The notes beneath the pieces are model-generated. The model was not told the origin of the DNA and did not search any database. It saw nothing but the letters and a program-made list of their open reading frames with translations. From Edaphochlamys debaryana (taxonomy: Eukaryota; Chlorophyta; Chlorophyceae; Chlamydomonadales), in contig JAEHOE010000157.1 in the NCBI GenBank assembly GCA_016858145.1, positions 210,913-274,912 on the forward strand: a stretch of DNA of 64,000 nucleotides, in the 5' to 3' direction. This document shows, in pieces, positions 34,660 through 46,908 of the stretch; position 1 is the first letter of the stretch, and every line of letters starts with the position of its first letter. Both the position numbers and the translations under genes were made by a program.

Positions 34660-37600
34660 TCACTGCCGGCGCTGCTTCTTGCCCTTGGGCTCCTCCGCCT
34701 TGGCGGCCCCCTTGGGAGCGGCCTTGGGGGCGGGGGCGGCGGCGGCGGCAGCGGCCCGCTTGGTTCCGCGGCCCGAGGGGGCGGCGGGGGCAAGGGCGGG
34801 CTTGGCCTTGAGGCGGGCCGCCTTGCCGCCCTTGGCTGGGGCGGGGGCCGGCGCGGGGGCCGGGGCCTTGGCGGCGGCACGGCCGCGCCGGGGGGCCTGG
34901 GGCAGGAGCCAGGCGCAGCGGGGAGGGTTGGTGGAGATATGCTCAAGACAGGGTTGGTCGCAGGCAAGCATCAAGCTGGTATGGACCTCCAAGACCCTCC
35001 GGACAAGGCGTGGAGGTGGGAGGCAACGCAGTGGGAGCCCTGGCTCGAACGAGAACCGCCACTCCAGAGCACCAGCTTACCGGTGCCTCCTCCTCCTCCT
35101 CGGAGCTCTCCTCCTCCTCCTCCTCCGGCTCCTGCGCCTTGCCCCGGCCCTTGCGGGCGGCGGGCTTGGGCGCTGCGGGGGCGGGGCACGGGGTAGAGCG
35201 ACACACGTCAGATCCCGGCGGGGCAAGGGTGCGCGGGCGCTGGCTTCGTAAGCTGCAACTTGCATTGCCCGCTCGAAGGCTCGAGGAGAGGGGAGCCTCC
35301 CGGCCTGCCCCAGCCCCCACCCAGACCTGTGCGGTGCTCGCACCCACCCGGGGCGGCCTTCTGCTGCTGGGCCTTGCCCTTGCCGCGCTTGGGGGCGGGC
35401 TCCTCCTCCTCCTCGCTCTCCTCGTCCTCCTGGGGGCAGCAGTGCAGCCGGCCGTCACGAGGGGGTCAGCGCTGGGAGCCCAGGTTGAAGTCGCCATGCC
35501 CCTCGGTGATGCGCACCCCACCGGCCCCCTCCATCAAGCAGCAAGCGTCTTGCCTTGTCCCCGCCCCACCCTCACCTCCTCCTCCTCCACCTCCTCGTCA
35601 TCGCTGGCCGGCACCACATCCACCTCGGCGTCCACCTCCGCCTCCTCCTCCTCCTCGCTCTCCTCCTCCTCCTCGGGCTCGGGGGCCTTGGCCTTGCGGC
35701 CGCGGGCCTTGGGCTGTGGGCGGAGGTGGCAGAGCGGGGAGAGGACAAGAGTGAGCCATGCAAGAGTTTGAGCCGGGGTCTCTAGCGCAAACAATGGGGC
35801 TGCAGTGTTAAAAGCTCAACTGCTCCTCAATGCTACCCAACCCGAGCGATGCAGCCGTGGCAAGACTCCTACTCCTCAAGCATCCATCCAGCAGCCCCAC
35901 CGCCTTCCAACCCCCACTCCGCCTACCTTGTCCGCCTCCCGCAGCTTGCGCCCCTCCGCCTTTGTCAGCACCGTCCGCACGCTCTTGCTCTTCCCCGCAC
36001 CCGCCGCCGCCGCGGCCGCGCCGCGCGCCTTCTTGGCCACCACCGGCGCGGCCTCCTCCTCCTCTTCCTCCTGCTCCTCCTCGGCAGCCTTGCGCTTGCG
36101 GCCGGCCGCCTTGGGCGCTGGGGCCTTGGCCGCTTTCTTGGCCGCCCCCTTGTCCTTCCTGTCGCCCTTGTTCCTCACCACGGGGCCCTCCGCGTCCTCC
36201 TGCTCCGCCCCCGCGGCGCTGCCCTCCCCCAGCAGCTCCCGCCGCGCGTTCTCGGCCCAGCCCAGGGCGGCCTGCATGGCCTCACGGTCCTTCTCGGCCT
36301 GGGAGGGGGGGGGCAGGAGCACACATAGAGGGGGGAGGGGTCGCTGGGGTGGACAGGGTGGTGTAAGGCAAGGGAGGAATGTGGGGCGAATAGGGGGTCG
36401 GGGGCCAACCAAACCGACACAGCACGACGAACCGAGCCACCCGCCTGGAGCCCGGTGATCATCCCAAACCTCGGCCCGGAACCGTTCCCTTGGCCCCTCG
36501 CATGGATAGGCTAGTACCGGGCCCACACGCACCTGCTTCCGCGCCTTGGCAGCCGCCTTGGCAGCGGCCTTCTCGGCGGCGGTGGGGGCCGCGGGGGCCT
36601 CGGCCTTATCGGCCTTGGCGCCCTTGCCCTTCTTGCCGGCGGCCTTGGGCTCGGCGGCGGCCTCGGCGGCGGCGGGGGCGGCCTCGGCGGCAGCGGCCTT
36701 CTTGGCGCCGCGGCCCTTCTTGGTCGCAGCGGGCTCCGAGGGGCCCGCCTCGGGCCCCGCCTGGGCCTCCTCGCCGACCTCCTCCGCCTTGTCCTCCTCC
36801 TTGCCGTTGCGCTCAGCCCACGCCTCCATCTCCCGGCGGTAGCGCTCCTCATCGGCTGGGGGTGGGTGAGGGGTGGGGGGTGAAGAGGGAGGGGGGGGGT
36901 GAGGTAAGGGGGCGGCGTGGAGGTAGGAGTCAGCAGGGAGGGGTGGGGTCGGAAACGGCAGGGATGAGAAGGGGCGGCAGATGAGGCGAAGGACTGGGCG
37001 GCAGCCCGCCCGTATGGGCGCATGGCCGCAGGCACACAAAGCCACAGGCAGCTCCCACTCAGCAAGTATGGCGCGTTGGTCTGCCGCGCGCCGGCCCCCC
37101 CTCCCCATCTTGCCTTGCCCATTCTGCCCGTGCCCCCAACCCATGTCCGTCCCGGCCAAGCCTTCCCTACGTTGCCCCCGTCATGCTTCCCTCTCATCCC
37201 TCTCCCCAACCCCCCTCCCCCCCCCCGGCTCACCCTTGACCGCCTCCAGCACCCGCTCCCGCTCCGCCCCCTCCAGCGCCTCCCACCGCTGAGCGCACAC
37301 GGGCCGCAGCGCCGCGCGCACCTCCGCCAGGCGCCGCACCGGGTCCTGCAGCACGTGCCCTTCCTCGGGGCCCGCCCTGCGCGACCCCCGCTTCATGTCG
37401 CGAGCGGCCTTGAGGTCCGCGCCCTTGCGCTTGCCGGCGCCGCCCTCCGGGGCGGCGGCGGGGGCCGTGCTGGGGGCGGCGGCGGCGGGGTCCGCGGAGG
37501 CCGAGGGGGCGGAGGAGGCGGCGGCGTCCTGCGCCTGCGCCCTGTCGGCCTGGGCCCGGTCCAGCTTGTCCAGGGCCATGCGCAGCTCGGGCTCGCCCTC

Positions 37601-38892
37601 GAGCAGCTCCTGAGGGGGGGAGAGGGGGGCGGTTAAGAGGCGGGTTGGGAAGCGGGCTGAGAGGGGTTTGGAAGAAGTGAGCGGGTTAGGGGTGTGGGGT
37701 GGAGGTTGCACGCGGACAGAGGGCTGCCGTGTGCACTGGGGGGGTGGGGTGGGGTTGTGCAGGCATGCGGGGTGTGTTCAGGATGCGCAGGGTGGGCATG
37801 AGCGGTGCGTGCGGCACAGTGCGGTGCAAGGCATGGCGGCCAGAGGGCCCGGTGCGGGTGCAGCTGAAAGGACGCGAACGACTGCGGACCTAAGCTCTAG
37901 CAGCTCTCCCTCCGCACGGCCCCGCCTCCCCGCTGCGCCTTAGCCATGCACTGTGCTGCCTCTGACCCACTCGGCCTAGCCTTAGCCCAGCCCTTCACGG
38001 CACTATCCACCCCAAAGCTGCCTAACCGCCCGCTTTACGGTTGGCCGGAAACCTGTGCCCCTCCTGCCTGAACCCCCACCTCTCGGCTCCCCCCCTGCTG
38101 CCCCTCCTTCACCCACCCCCGCCCCCCACCCCTCCCCCCCCCACCCACCTGGACGGCTGCGTTGATGAGGACGTCCACAGCGGACATGGGCCTGTGAGGG
38201 GGGGAAGCAAGGGCAAGGAATGCTCAGTTCTTCTTCGAGGCACCGAACAGCAGGGCCTGGGTGGGGAAGAAGCGGCACGCATTTCGTGTTGCTGGTTGGC
38301 TGTGGTAGTGGCTGTAGTGGTCAGCCCACTGATGCCCCCGTGCCGTCTGCACGCCGTGGGGCGGCCCCTCACCGGGCGGGGCGCTTGGTGCCCTCCTTGG
38401 CCTTGTGGCGGCCCAGCGGCTTGCCGTCCTGGCCGATGCGGTTCTCAAGCGCGGTGGTGTCTGCAGGGAGCAGGCGGAGAGGACGAGGATGCGGGAGGCC
38501 CACAGTCGGAGGAAGAGGATGCCAGGGCCCACCCGGAAGATACGCGGGAGGCGAGGTGCTTGGGCGAGGGCAGTGCGCGAGCATTCCTGTAAGTTCTGCT
38601 TTTCCCGCTTGCTGAATTCGGTGACGCCTACAGGCTACTGCGGCCCCAGCTGGCCGTGTCAGCTGTCCATCCGCGCAGTTCAAGCTGTCGCCGAGCCCCA
38701 GGCCCGATAACCAGTCGGCGCAATGTACTTACGAAGCATCATCGATGCCGCAATTCTTGCCGTCGGCGCGGGGCCGGTCTTTCCGAAGAACGAGGAAGCC
38801 GCGAGGGTGTGGACCTCCTTCTTGGCCTCCTCCTCCCCTCGCGCACGGAGCGTGGAGAACGGCGTCTCGCCTACCGAGACTACGTCTGCCAT
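34660..38892 (-). CDS. Lysine/acid-rich nuclear protein with a split HMG-box-like core
   Basis: Ten exons with closing phases: 38733-38892, 38373-38460, 38149-38191, 37234-37609, 36533-36855, 35927-36298, 35576-35713, 35348-35429, 35081-35172, 34660-34896; 636 residues from the ATG at 38892. In-frame ATGs at 38934 and 38943 are alternative starts. Residues about 79-245 read like an HMG box taken apart: KRPARPMSAVDVLIN, ELLEGEPELRM, then a ~70-residue Ala/Ser-rich insert, QRWEALEGAERERVLEAV, ADEERYRREMEAW. The C-terminal 390 residues alternate acidic runs (EEEEESEEEEE) with AK/AP/KGK-rich blocks, as in histone-binding and nucleolar proteins. A DNA- or nucleosome-binding role is inferred from composition and the HMG-like blocks only. 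It could instead be a nucleolar scaffold. Confidence 0.68.
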
Positions 38893-39616
38893 GGCGGACT
38901 TAGGGGCCCGCGAGCGAGTGCCGCGAGCGGCCATGTTGGGCAAAGATGCAGAAAGGCTCTTCGGGGACTATTGGGCGAGTGAAGGTCAGTCGAGTCGACG
39001 AGGTAACGGTGCAGTCTTGGAAGTCGAGTATGGCTATGCGCTGGTCCCGGGGGCACTGCTGGGTGCCGAGCGGAGCGGGCTGTCGACCGCATTTTGGCGG
39101 GCTCGTCCCAGTCCCCGATGCATGCAGCGAAAGCGGCTTCCTCCGCCGCTTTCAGGACTGGTTGCAGTGATGCCCGGAAGGATAGAGCAAACTGGCTCTG
39201 GTGCGTTGCAGCCCGGCACTCGTTGTGTGCACGCGTTGGCACCATCCCCGCGCCCCTGCGCTGCGGGCGTGCCCCTCATCCGCACCCAGTGATCGGCCGC
39301 GCCATCCGCCATGAGCATAAAATGTAGAAGAGCCTGGTGTGTCGGCAGCATTCCGGTACGCTTTCGCCCGCAGGCCCCAGTAGTTCATCTGACCCGCTGC
39401 CCTCCTACGAGCCGGCCCTGCTTTTCGCGTTACCTCGTCTCCCGTTTCCCCTTCCTCCTACGAGCCCCGTGCCCCTGCCGAGCGGGGTGCAGCCCTAATG
39501 AGCGACCAAGCAACCATCTCAACACGAATGCCGCCAAGCATCAGTCCAAACCAGTCTCCTCAGTCATGTCACTTCAAGAGCGTAATGCCTTCCGCCTTTC
39601 CGGCTTCACAGAAGCC
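38893..39616. other. Intergenic region upstream of the HMG-like gene
   Basis: About 720 bases between the 5' end of the HMG-like gene and the 3' end of the mini-RNase III gene, both on the minus strand. GC is lower than in the introns. It should hold the HMG-like gene's promoter. No gene seen. Confidence 0.45.
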
Positions 39617-41109
39617 CTAGGCATCACTGCTAGCTCTGGGGCCTGTCGCGGTGTCCGCACTGGTCGGCGCCTCGGCCGCCGCTGCCGCCGGCCCCGGCCC
39701 CCCCGGCCCCAGCCCCAGGCCCGCGGCGAGGGCGGCGGTGACGAGCGCCTCGCAGCGGGGGGGGTCGGTGAGGTAGAGGTGCGCCACCTGGCGGCAGGGC
39801 GGGGGTGAGGTGGAGGGGGGGCAGAGATGGGGGCCGAGGGCCGGGGATGAGAGAACAGGCGCGGTGGGAGAGCATCCGGCCGCTGAACTTGCTGCAACCC
39901 TGTGACCCTGCCAGGCCTGGACATCGAGAACTGTGCTCAGCCGTCAACGCATTCTTTTGGCTCTTGTCCCGCGCCGCATCAACCCCAGGCGTCCACACAC
40001 CCCTTCTCCTACCAGCCTAACCCTCCCCTTCCTCGGCCCTTCCCCCTCCCCACCGCCCCCATTCCCTCCCTTCCCCCCCCACGCACCAGCACCTCCACCG
40101 CGGTCGCCTTCTTGTACTCCCCCGCGCTCATGCCCTGAGGCACCGACCCCGACCCCACCGCCGCGTTGCGCCCCGACCGCAGCACCTCCAGCTCGGCGGG
40201 GGTCAGGGCCAGGCGCGGCGCAGCGGCCGGGGCCGGGGCCTCGGGCGCAGGGGCGTCCGGCGCCGTCAGGGCCCCGCTGGGCGCCTGCCCGGGCCCCGGG
40301 GGCAGCGGGAGGCCGTCGCCCGCGAGCGCGTCGTAGACCAGCGCCTGGCGGGAGCACGGCAGGAGAGCGGGAGAGGGGTAGGAGTCTGAGTAAGTGTTGC
40401 AATCTGTGCTAGGGACAGGCGCGGCGAAGATGCCCGGAGGTTGAGCAGCACGAGGCCTTGCATAGCCTGGGCACACCGGTAGGCGGCGGATGCCCCCAGC
40501 CCGGACACCCGGTCCCCACCTGGAAGCTGGCCGTGGCCCATTGCTTGCGCTGCTGCCGGTTCGGTAGCCCAGTTCCGTCGCCACCTTCGCCACCTGAGGG
40601 GCTGACCTGCGCTCTCCCCCTGGCGCCCCGACCGCGTCCCGACCGCCCCCGCCCCCGCCCCCTGGCCTGCCCTCGGCCGGCGCCGTTGTCGAGGTCTGTG
40701 GCTAAAGGCTGGGACCCCTCCTCCGGCCCAGGGGCTTGCGCCGCTGCCCAACGCGCTGCTTCGGCTGACTCCAGCTCCAGCTCAACCCGCCGTGTGTGCG
40801 CCTACGAAGTGGACAACATGCGTTGGTAAGCAGAGGGCAGCCTGGGAATGCGGGACCCTGAGACCCGGCCGGCAGACCCCCAGCCTCGACCCTCAGACCC
40901 TTGCCCCTCGGCAAGCGCACCTCCCACACTGCATCTCCTAGATACGCCAGAGAGCGAGGTCCGAACGTGCTCCGCGGGCTGCTCGCGGCGCTGCCGCTCA
41001 GGGCGGGTGGGGGCAGACAGGCCGCCACGCGTGTGTGCTGAAAATGCCGACTGGGGCGGCATGTCCGGGCGCTGTGCACACGCCCCGCGAACAGCCGCCA
41101 GGTTGACAT
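39617..41109 (-). CDS. Mini-RNase III (MrnC-like), probably organellar
   Basis: Four exons (40921-41109, 40520-40801, 40087-40344, 39617-39787) give 299 residues. Mini-III is a double-strand-specific RNase III catalytic domain without a dsRNA-binding domain; bacterial and plastid forms mature 23S rRNA and intron-derived RNAs (family knowledge). Seen here: a basic, Ser/Arg/Ala-rich N-terminus of about 45 residues like a transit peptide; FGPRSLAYLGDAVWE at 49-63 with the first catalytic acid Asp59; then, in the C-terminal half, RSGRNAAVGSGSVPQGMSAG and ATAVEVLVAHLYLTD with the second acid Glu241. The usual helix after DAVWE is short (AHTRRVELELESAEAARWA) and a Gly/Arg/Pro-rich insert of roughly 90 residues separates the halves. 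The first ATG at 41109 is used. Divergent from TPX2, with 429 bases between starts. Confidence 0.82.
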
Positions 41110-41538
41110 TGGTACTAAGGTGATGTCAAGGCTACGCAACTAGAGGCTCGAGGGCAGCATGGCAGGTGGGTCGGAGTCTGCGAGCATGGCTGCGTGCGGT
41201 GTCTCAGGGTCAAGCCAGCAATACGTATAGTTGCGTGTATGGATAGACGTTTGGAAAGACTGGCCAGGCGAGCAGCGGCCCAGGCGAAAAGCCTCGCGGC
41301 GCCCGTGGATCGCGGTTCCAAAGCTGTCGAGCGAGTCTCTGGCAAACTTGCTCCCAACTTGTTGCCCAGACGTGCTGCTCACCACCGGACTCGACCAGGA
41401 ACCTTTCGACGCAGACTGTAGCTCAACTCCTGACAGACGCCCAGCTGCGAGCATGTTCAGCCGGTAGCCCCAAGCTCGCTGCCTGCGCCCTAGCGCTTCA
41501 GCCCAGACATATCTCCCTGTGGACTTAAGGCCGCATAA
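41110..41538. promoter_or_regulatory. Shared divergent promoter region (mini-RNase III / TPX2)
   Basis: 429 bases between two divergent ATGs, with lower GC than either gene. It must contain 5' leaders and promoters of both genes (inferred from arrangement). No element is singled out. Confidence 0.45.
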
Positions 41539-44500
41539 ATGGCTGCAGACATCGTAGACGAGCGCTACGAGTTTGATGCGCCCCAGCACTATGACTTCGA
41601 CACGAAAAGCACTGGCTCCCAGGGCAGTGCCTGGTTCGCGGCTCAGCTCGATGGTACGAAGCTACCTTCTGCGGGCTGGGGCCAGCACAAACATCGCGTT
41701 TGGTCAAGGACGCTTGCTGATGCGTGAATTGGTGCTGGTGTCCTTGTGCAGCTGTGGCTGAGGCAGCCAAGGCGGGGCAGAGCAGCCGGACGCCATTCAA
41801 GGAAGTGAACAGCGTCGCAGCTCTGCTGCCCGCGGAGGCTGCAGGTGAAGGCGCCAAGGTGCGTGGCGTCCATGGGCGAGACGAGGCCCACAGCCCCACA
41901 CGTTGTTTCCCGGTCGCCCCCGCTGCACTACTATCCCCTCACGTGCATGTCCGTGAGCACCCAGTGCCTAAACCACCCGGCCTGACCTCTTGCAGCCTGC
42001 CAAGAAGAAGAACATAGTCACGTCTTGGGGTCCGGACGTGCAGGCCAAGGGGAAGGCCAAGAAAGAAGGCGAGTGCAACCTGGGCTTGGGGCCCGGGGTC
42101 TGGAGTCTGGGGGCCATGTCGCTTGCAGAAGGCATCCCAGCAACCTCTACACGATTCGCCGTCCTCACAGGTGGCCCCGTGCCGGCAGTGGCCCCGGCCG
42201 CAAAGCCCTCCAAGAAGGAGAAGCGTGCAGCCGAGGGGGCCACGGCGGATGCGGCTGCGGGGGTTAAGGTGCCCAAAGCGGCCAAGCTGACCGCCACGGC
42301 GGCAGCCCGCAAAGAGGCGCGCAAGAGCAAGACGGCCAAAGAGGTACGCCCTGCACATGCCCCAGGCGCCAACCAGCTGCACCTAGGGCCACCATGGGCT
42401 GAACCCCTAAGCCCAAGGCTGTCTCAATGACCCTCCGCGTGCCGACTTTTCCGGCTCCTCAAGTTTCCGTCCTCCCGCCCCTCTCTGCCCCCAGCTCAAG
42501 ACCATCAAGGTCCTGTTCAAGGCCAAGCCCAAGGCCAAGCCATCGTCCGCCTCCGCAGCCGCCGCTGCTGCCGAGGTCGTGGCGGCGGCGGCCGCGCATC
42601 GCACGGGCGCCTCGGCGGCTGCCACTGGCGCCGGCGCGGGCGCGGCGGCCCGCAAGCCCAGGCTGTCCAAGGTGCTGGCGCCCAAGCGCATGATGCAGAC
42701 GCGCTCCACAAAGCAGCTGACGGTGCCTCAGGACGTGGAGCTCGCCACATCGCGCCGCGCCGCCAAGGAGCGCAGCGCGGCCCGCACCGAGCAGCAGCAG
42801 GTCGAGCAGGCGCAGCAGGCGCCCCGGGACAAGAAGCACAAGCGGCGGGAGGCCGGGCACGATGCGGACGCTGGGCGTGATAACGATGAGGGGTGTGATG
42901 ACGAGCCGGTTGAGTCACGGCTTCCAGACCGCCCGGCACGGCGGGCCATGCTGCACCCCACCCTCCCGCTTGGTATCGCGCTCTCCACCCGCCGTGCACG
43001 AGCACACCCGATCACGCCCAGTCCCACGGCTGACACTGTTGCCCTGCTGCCTTGCCCTTCTCTTCACTTCCCCCCGCCTCCCCCAACAGTCCGACAGCCC
43101 CTACAAGCCGCTGGTGCTGCGGGTCAAGGAGTTCGACAAGACCCCCGGCCGCTTCAAGCGCGTGCCGGAGCCCGTGCCGCCGCCCAGGCCCCTCGCCATC
43201 ACCGAGCCCAAGGTGCGCGGCGGCAGGCCAGGGCATGGGAGTTGGGACGGCCACACGGGACCGCCCAAGTCCCTTGCGGTGACGCAATCGGGTACCGGTA
43301 TGGCCTACCCGCGCGAGCCAAGGGTGTGATTACGCCTGGCCTAGAAGTGCTGCGCCTGCTCTTGCGCTCACAACTCTGCTCCTCCCAATCCACCCCCTTG
43401 CGGCCCGCAGGAGCCGGCGCTGCGCACGCTGGCGCGGTCGCGGCCCAGCGTGTTCAAGCCCCGGGAGGTGGAGGAGGCGGAGGAGATGGCCGCCATGCCC
43501 GTGTTCAGGGCCTCCACGCTCAAGTGGGGCCGCGGGGGTTGGGTCGAGGGAGGGAAAGGGGAGAGAAGGGAGAGGTACGGGTTGACCAGGGGCAGAGAGG
43601 CGTTAAAGCATACTCCTGCATGGTTGCCAGGTTGCCGGCGGCGTACAACTCTTGCTTGGGCCGTTGCCGACACCCACCCCGCACCCCCGCCATCTCCCCA
43701 TGCCCCGCAGCCCACTCATCCTCAGCACCTCGGGCCTCCTGGGCGTGCCCCGCGTGGACAAGCGCGAGCCCACGGAGCCCGCGCCCTTCCACTTCGTCAC
43801 GGACGACCGCCACGACTCGCGGGCCGCCCGCCAGGCGCGGCTGCAGCAGCAGCAGGGGCCCGAGGCGGGCACCAGCGGCGCCGGGGCGGCTGGCGCAGGC
43901 GCGGCGGCGGGGGCGGGGGCGGAGCGGGAGCTGCCCAAGAAGGCGCGAAAGAGCGTGGCCTTCCACGCGGTGAGCGGGGCGGGCGGGGTGTGCGTATGGA
44001 GCGGTACGGGCCGAGTGCTCAGAACCGAGGACCAAGTGCGGGGAACAGGGAGGGCGAGGACGGGCACATCTCCGCGGGACGAGGAAGGGCCACATCCCCT
44101 GCCGCTGCGGCGACCTGCCCCCTACCCCCCCCTCCCCTTCCCAGGGCGAGCTCGTGGTGCCTCGCTCGCCCATGCTGCGCACCAAGATGCGCGCACGCCA
44201 GGTGGGGGTGGCGGTGCGGACAAGGGGGAGGGGAAACAGCAGCATTAGGGGGTTCGTCAGCAATGTGCTTACCCTTCCACCGCTTGCCCTGCTGCTGCCA
44301 CCCTTGTCGACTGCACCTCTGCTCCCCTCCCGCCTCCCCACCTACGCACCCGCCAGTCCAAGGCCTTCTTCGACGAGCCCACCTTCGAATTCCACGCGCG
44401 GCCGCTGCCCAAGTTCATCGGCATCCCCGGGTAAGCTCAGCAATCCGCACCGCCCTGCCACATGCCCCCTCCTTCCCCAGTAGGCGCAGTAATCCCAGTC

Positions 44501-45926
44501 GCGTTGGTCCGTCCTCGCGCCCCTGTACATCCTACCCACCCACCCAACCCCTCCCTTGCCCCTCCGCCTCCACCCCTCCCGCCCCAACCCGCAGCGGCTC
44601 GTGCGAGCTGCCGCACGTGCCCCACGCGGAGCCCACGCACCCGGAGCCCTTCCGCCTCGCCACAGAGGCGCGCGGCGCCGCGGCCCGCAGCGCCCTGACC
44701 GCCCGCTTGGCGGCCGAGGAGGCGGCGGCGCGCTCCAGGCAGCACCGCGCCCTGGGGCTGCCCCTGTCCACCGACATGCCCCTCGTGCCGCCCCGCCCCG
44801 AGCCGCGGCCGCTCACCGTGCCGGAGCCGTTCGGCCTAGCCAGCGAGGTGGGGGCTGGGGAGGGCAGCTGAGCAGGGGAACGGGGCTGGGCAGCTGCGCG
44901 GCTGGGAGTGCGCGGAGGGAGGCTCGTGGTGAGCCATCCTCAGTTCATACCATGGAGGCTTCTCCGCTCAGGCTCACACGCTGGCTGAGGGCCCCTGTTC
45001 GCTCGCACCCTCCGCCCCGCTCAGGCCCGGCACGAGGGCTACCAGGAGCAGCGGCGGCGGGCGCTGGAGGCGGAGGAGGCGGCCAAGCGGGCCGAGGCGG
45101 AGTTCAAGGTGGGGGCCGCCCCGAGGGGGCCACCCGCCACGGGGCCGGGTGCTGTGGCGCATGCACCTGCAGCTGAGCAACCGGTCTCATGCACGCTCAC
45201 TCGCCACTACGGCCCCCGCCATCTTGCACCGGTAACCCCCTCCGCCCACCCCCAAACCCTTTCCCCCGCAGGCCCGGCCCGTGTGGCGCGGCATCCCCTT
45301 CAAGCTGCACGACAGCGGGGCGGTGCTGACGGTGCCCGAGGACATGCCGCTGGCCACCACGGTGCGCGCGCCCGAGCGGGCCGCCTTCAACAAGCACGTC
45401 GAGGAGAGGTGCAAGGAGGCCGAGGTGGGCAGGGGGGCAAGCAGAGCCGGCGATGCAGGGCTGGGCAGTCGCCAGGCGCAGCCTTACGCACCAGGCACAT
45501 TCGGTCTTCACCCCTCCTTCGCTCCTTTGCTCGCCACCCCTGCGCCCGTGTCACCCCTCCCCCCTTCCTCTCACCCCTTGCTGCCCTCCCCCCTCCGCCC
45601 CGCAGCTGGCGGCGCAGCTGTCCGCGCAGGAGGCCCGCATGCGCGAGGAGGAGGAGCGGCGGCAGCTGCGCAAGCAGGCCAACTTCCACGCCCGGCCCAT
45701 GCCCGACCTGTCCGCTCAGCCCGCAGCGCTGGCCAGGCCCGCCCACGCGCGGCCCTCCACCATTCCCGTCTCGCCCTTCCTCGGCGCGTCCAAGCGGCGG
45801 CCCGCGGAGGGCGCGGCCCAGGGCCGGGCGGGCGAGGGCCGCGGCGGCGAGGGCAAGGCCGAGCGCAAGAAGCGGCGGCAGAGGCGCTCGAACGCTGAGA
45901 ACGAGCCGGAGGAGGGGCGGGAGTGA
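41539..45926 (+). CDS. TPX2: TPX2 spindle assembly factor
   Basis: Microtubule-associated activator of Aurora kinase and spindle assembly, nuclear in interphase (family knowledge). Fourteen exons: 41539-41653, 41752-41858, 41996-42068, 42171-42343, 42495-42908, 43090-43212, 43411-43523, 43711-43969, 44145-44201, 44357-44430, 44595-44847, 45025-45108, 45272-45424, 45606-45926; 772 residues. The N-terminus ERYEFDAPQHYDFD...AWF (residues 8-33) matches the Aurora-binding segment (YxFDAPxxxDF). The middle is Lys/Ala-rich and basic. TPX2-repeat blocks recur: SVFKPREVEEAEEM, PAPFHFVTDDRHDSR (about 390), FEFHARPLPKF, PEPFRLATEARG, PFGLASEARHEGY, PVWRGIPFKLHD, QANFHARPMP. The C-terminus is basic (ERKKRRQRRSN), a likely nuclear localisation signal. 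The intron at 42069-42170 has a GC donor. The length is typical for plant TPX2. Confidence 0.9.
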
Positions 45927-46908
45927 TGGGAGCAGTGGGAGGGGAAGACTTGCCGATGTGGGTGACGGGAGCAGCAGACGGGTCAGGGGTCGGTGACAAG
46001 CATTCTTGGAGCGGCGCCCTACCAGGGGAGATGGCCCCTGCGCCGAACCCATCGGCAAGGCGGCAAAGGCAGGGAGGGGGCTGGAGGCGGGCTCCAGCAG
46101 TATCCACCTCCATCAGGGGAGAGTTGAGCGACCTACTGGGTCAATGCACCGTGCAGCTACCACTTAACTGGGTGTGCCACCTGCACACCAACACCCACGG
46201 CTACGTGACAGACTTGGAGGACTGGGGGAGGGCTCCAGGAGGGTGCTTGCGGGTGTCGTGGCGGCTGCAAGATATCGTACCGTAGCTAACGTACTTGACG
46301 TGAGGACTGAACCTGTGACGTATGTACGGCCTGACGACCAGGAGGGCCGGAGCTGTGCAGAGCAGTCGCTGTGCGCAAGGGTTTAGGTACTTGGGGATGC
46401 GGTACCTGGAGCAGGGCGCTGTGTCAGCATGGGGGCCAAGGGACATGCGTAGCGGAGGGAAGGCCCGCCCAAGAGAGGCAGGCATGCTGACCCTGGAAAG
46501 CATCTGCCCGGCCTGGGCCTGGAGGGGCGCCGGGTTTGCAAGGCTTGACACGGTAACGGGGACTCGGGGAGCCAGCGTTGAGGCTCGCATGTGTTCGCTT
46601 GGGGAGCCGCGTCGACGCGCGTGCTCTTGCAGCCTGTCTCAGCCGGGACAGCCACGTCCTTCGCCCTCCCGTGTGCCCGTGTCCGCTGGCACTCGCCAGT
46701 CACCACCCGTGAGACAGGCTGACGCCGGCGCTGAGCGGCGTCGGCGTGCGCAGGCAGCAGGTGTGCGGCATGAGCCCCAGGGCCGTCCAGCGCCCAGGCC
46801 GGGCCTGAAAGCGGGCCTGGGCCGGGCCTTCGACGTCTGCAATGCCCCCGCATTTCCGTCATCGTGCTTGTACCCGGGACCTGCTCACACCAGGACAGTC
46901 CGTTCGCT
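45927..46908. other. 1 kb interval upstream of the Rab array
   Basis: Holds the TPX2 3' flank and presumably the promoter of the first Rab gene. No gene or repeat recognised; GC is moderate. Confidence 0.45.
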
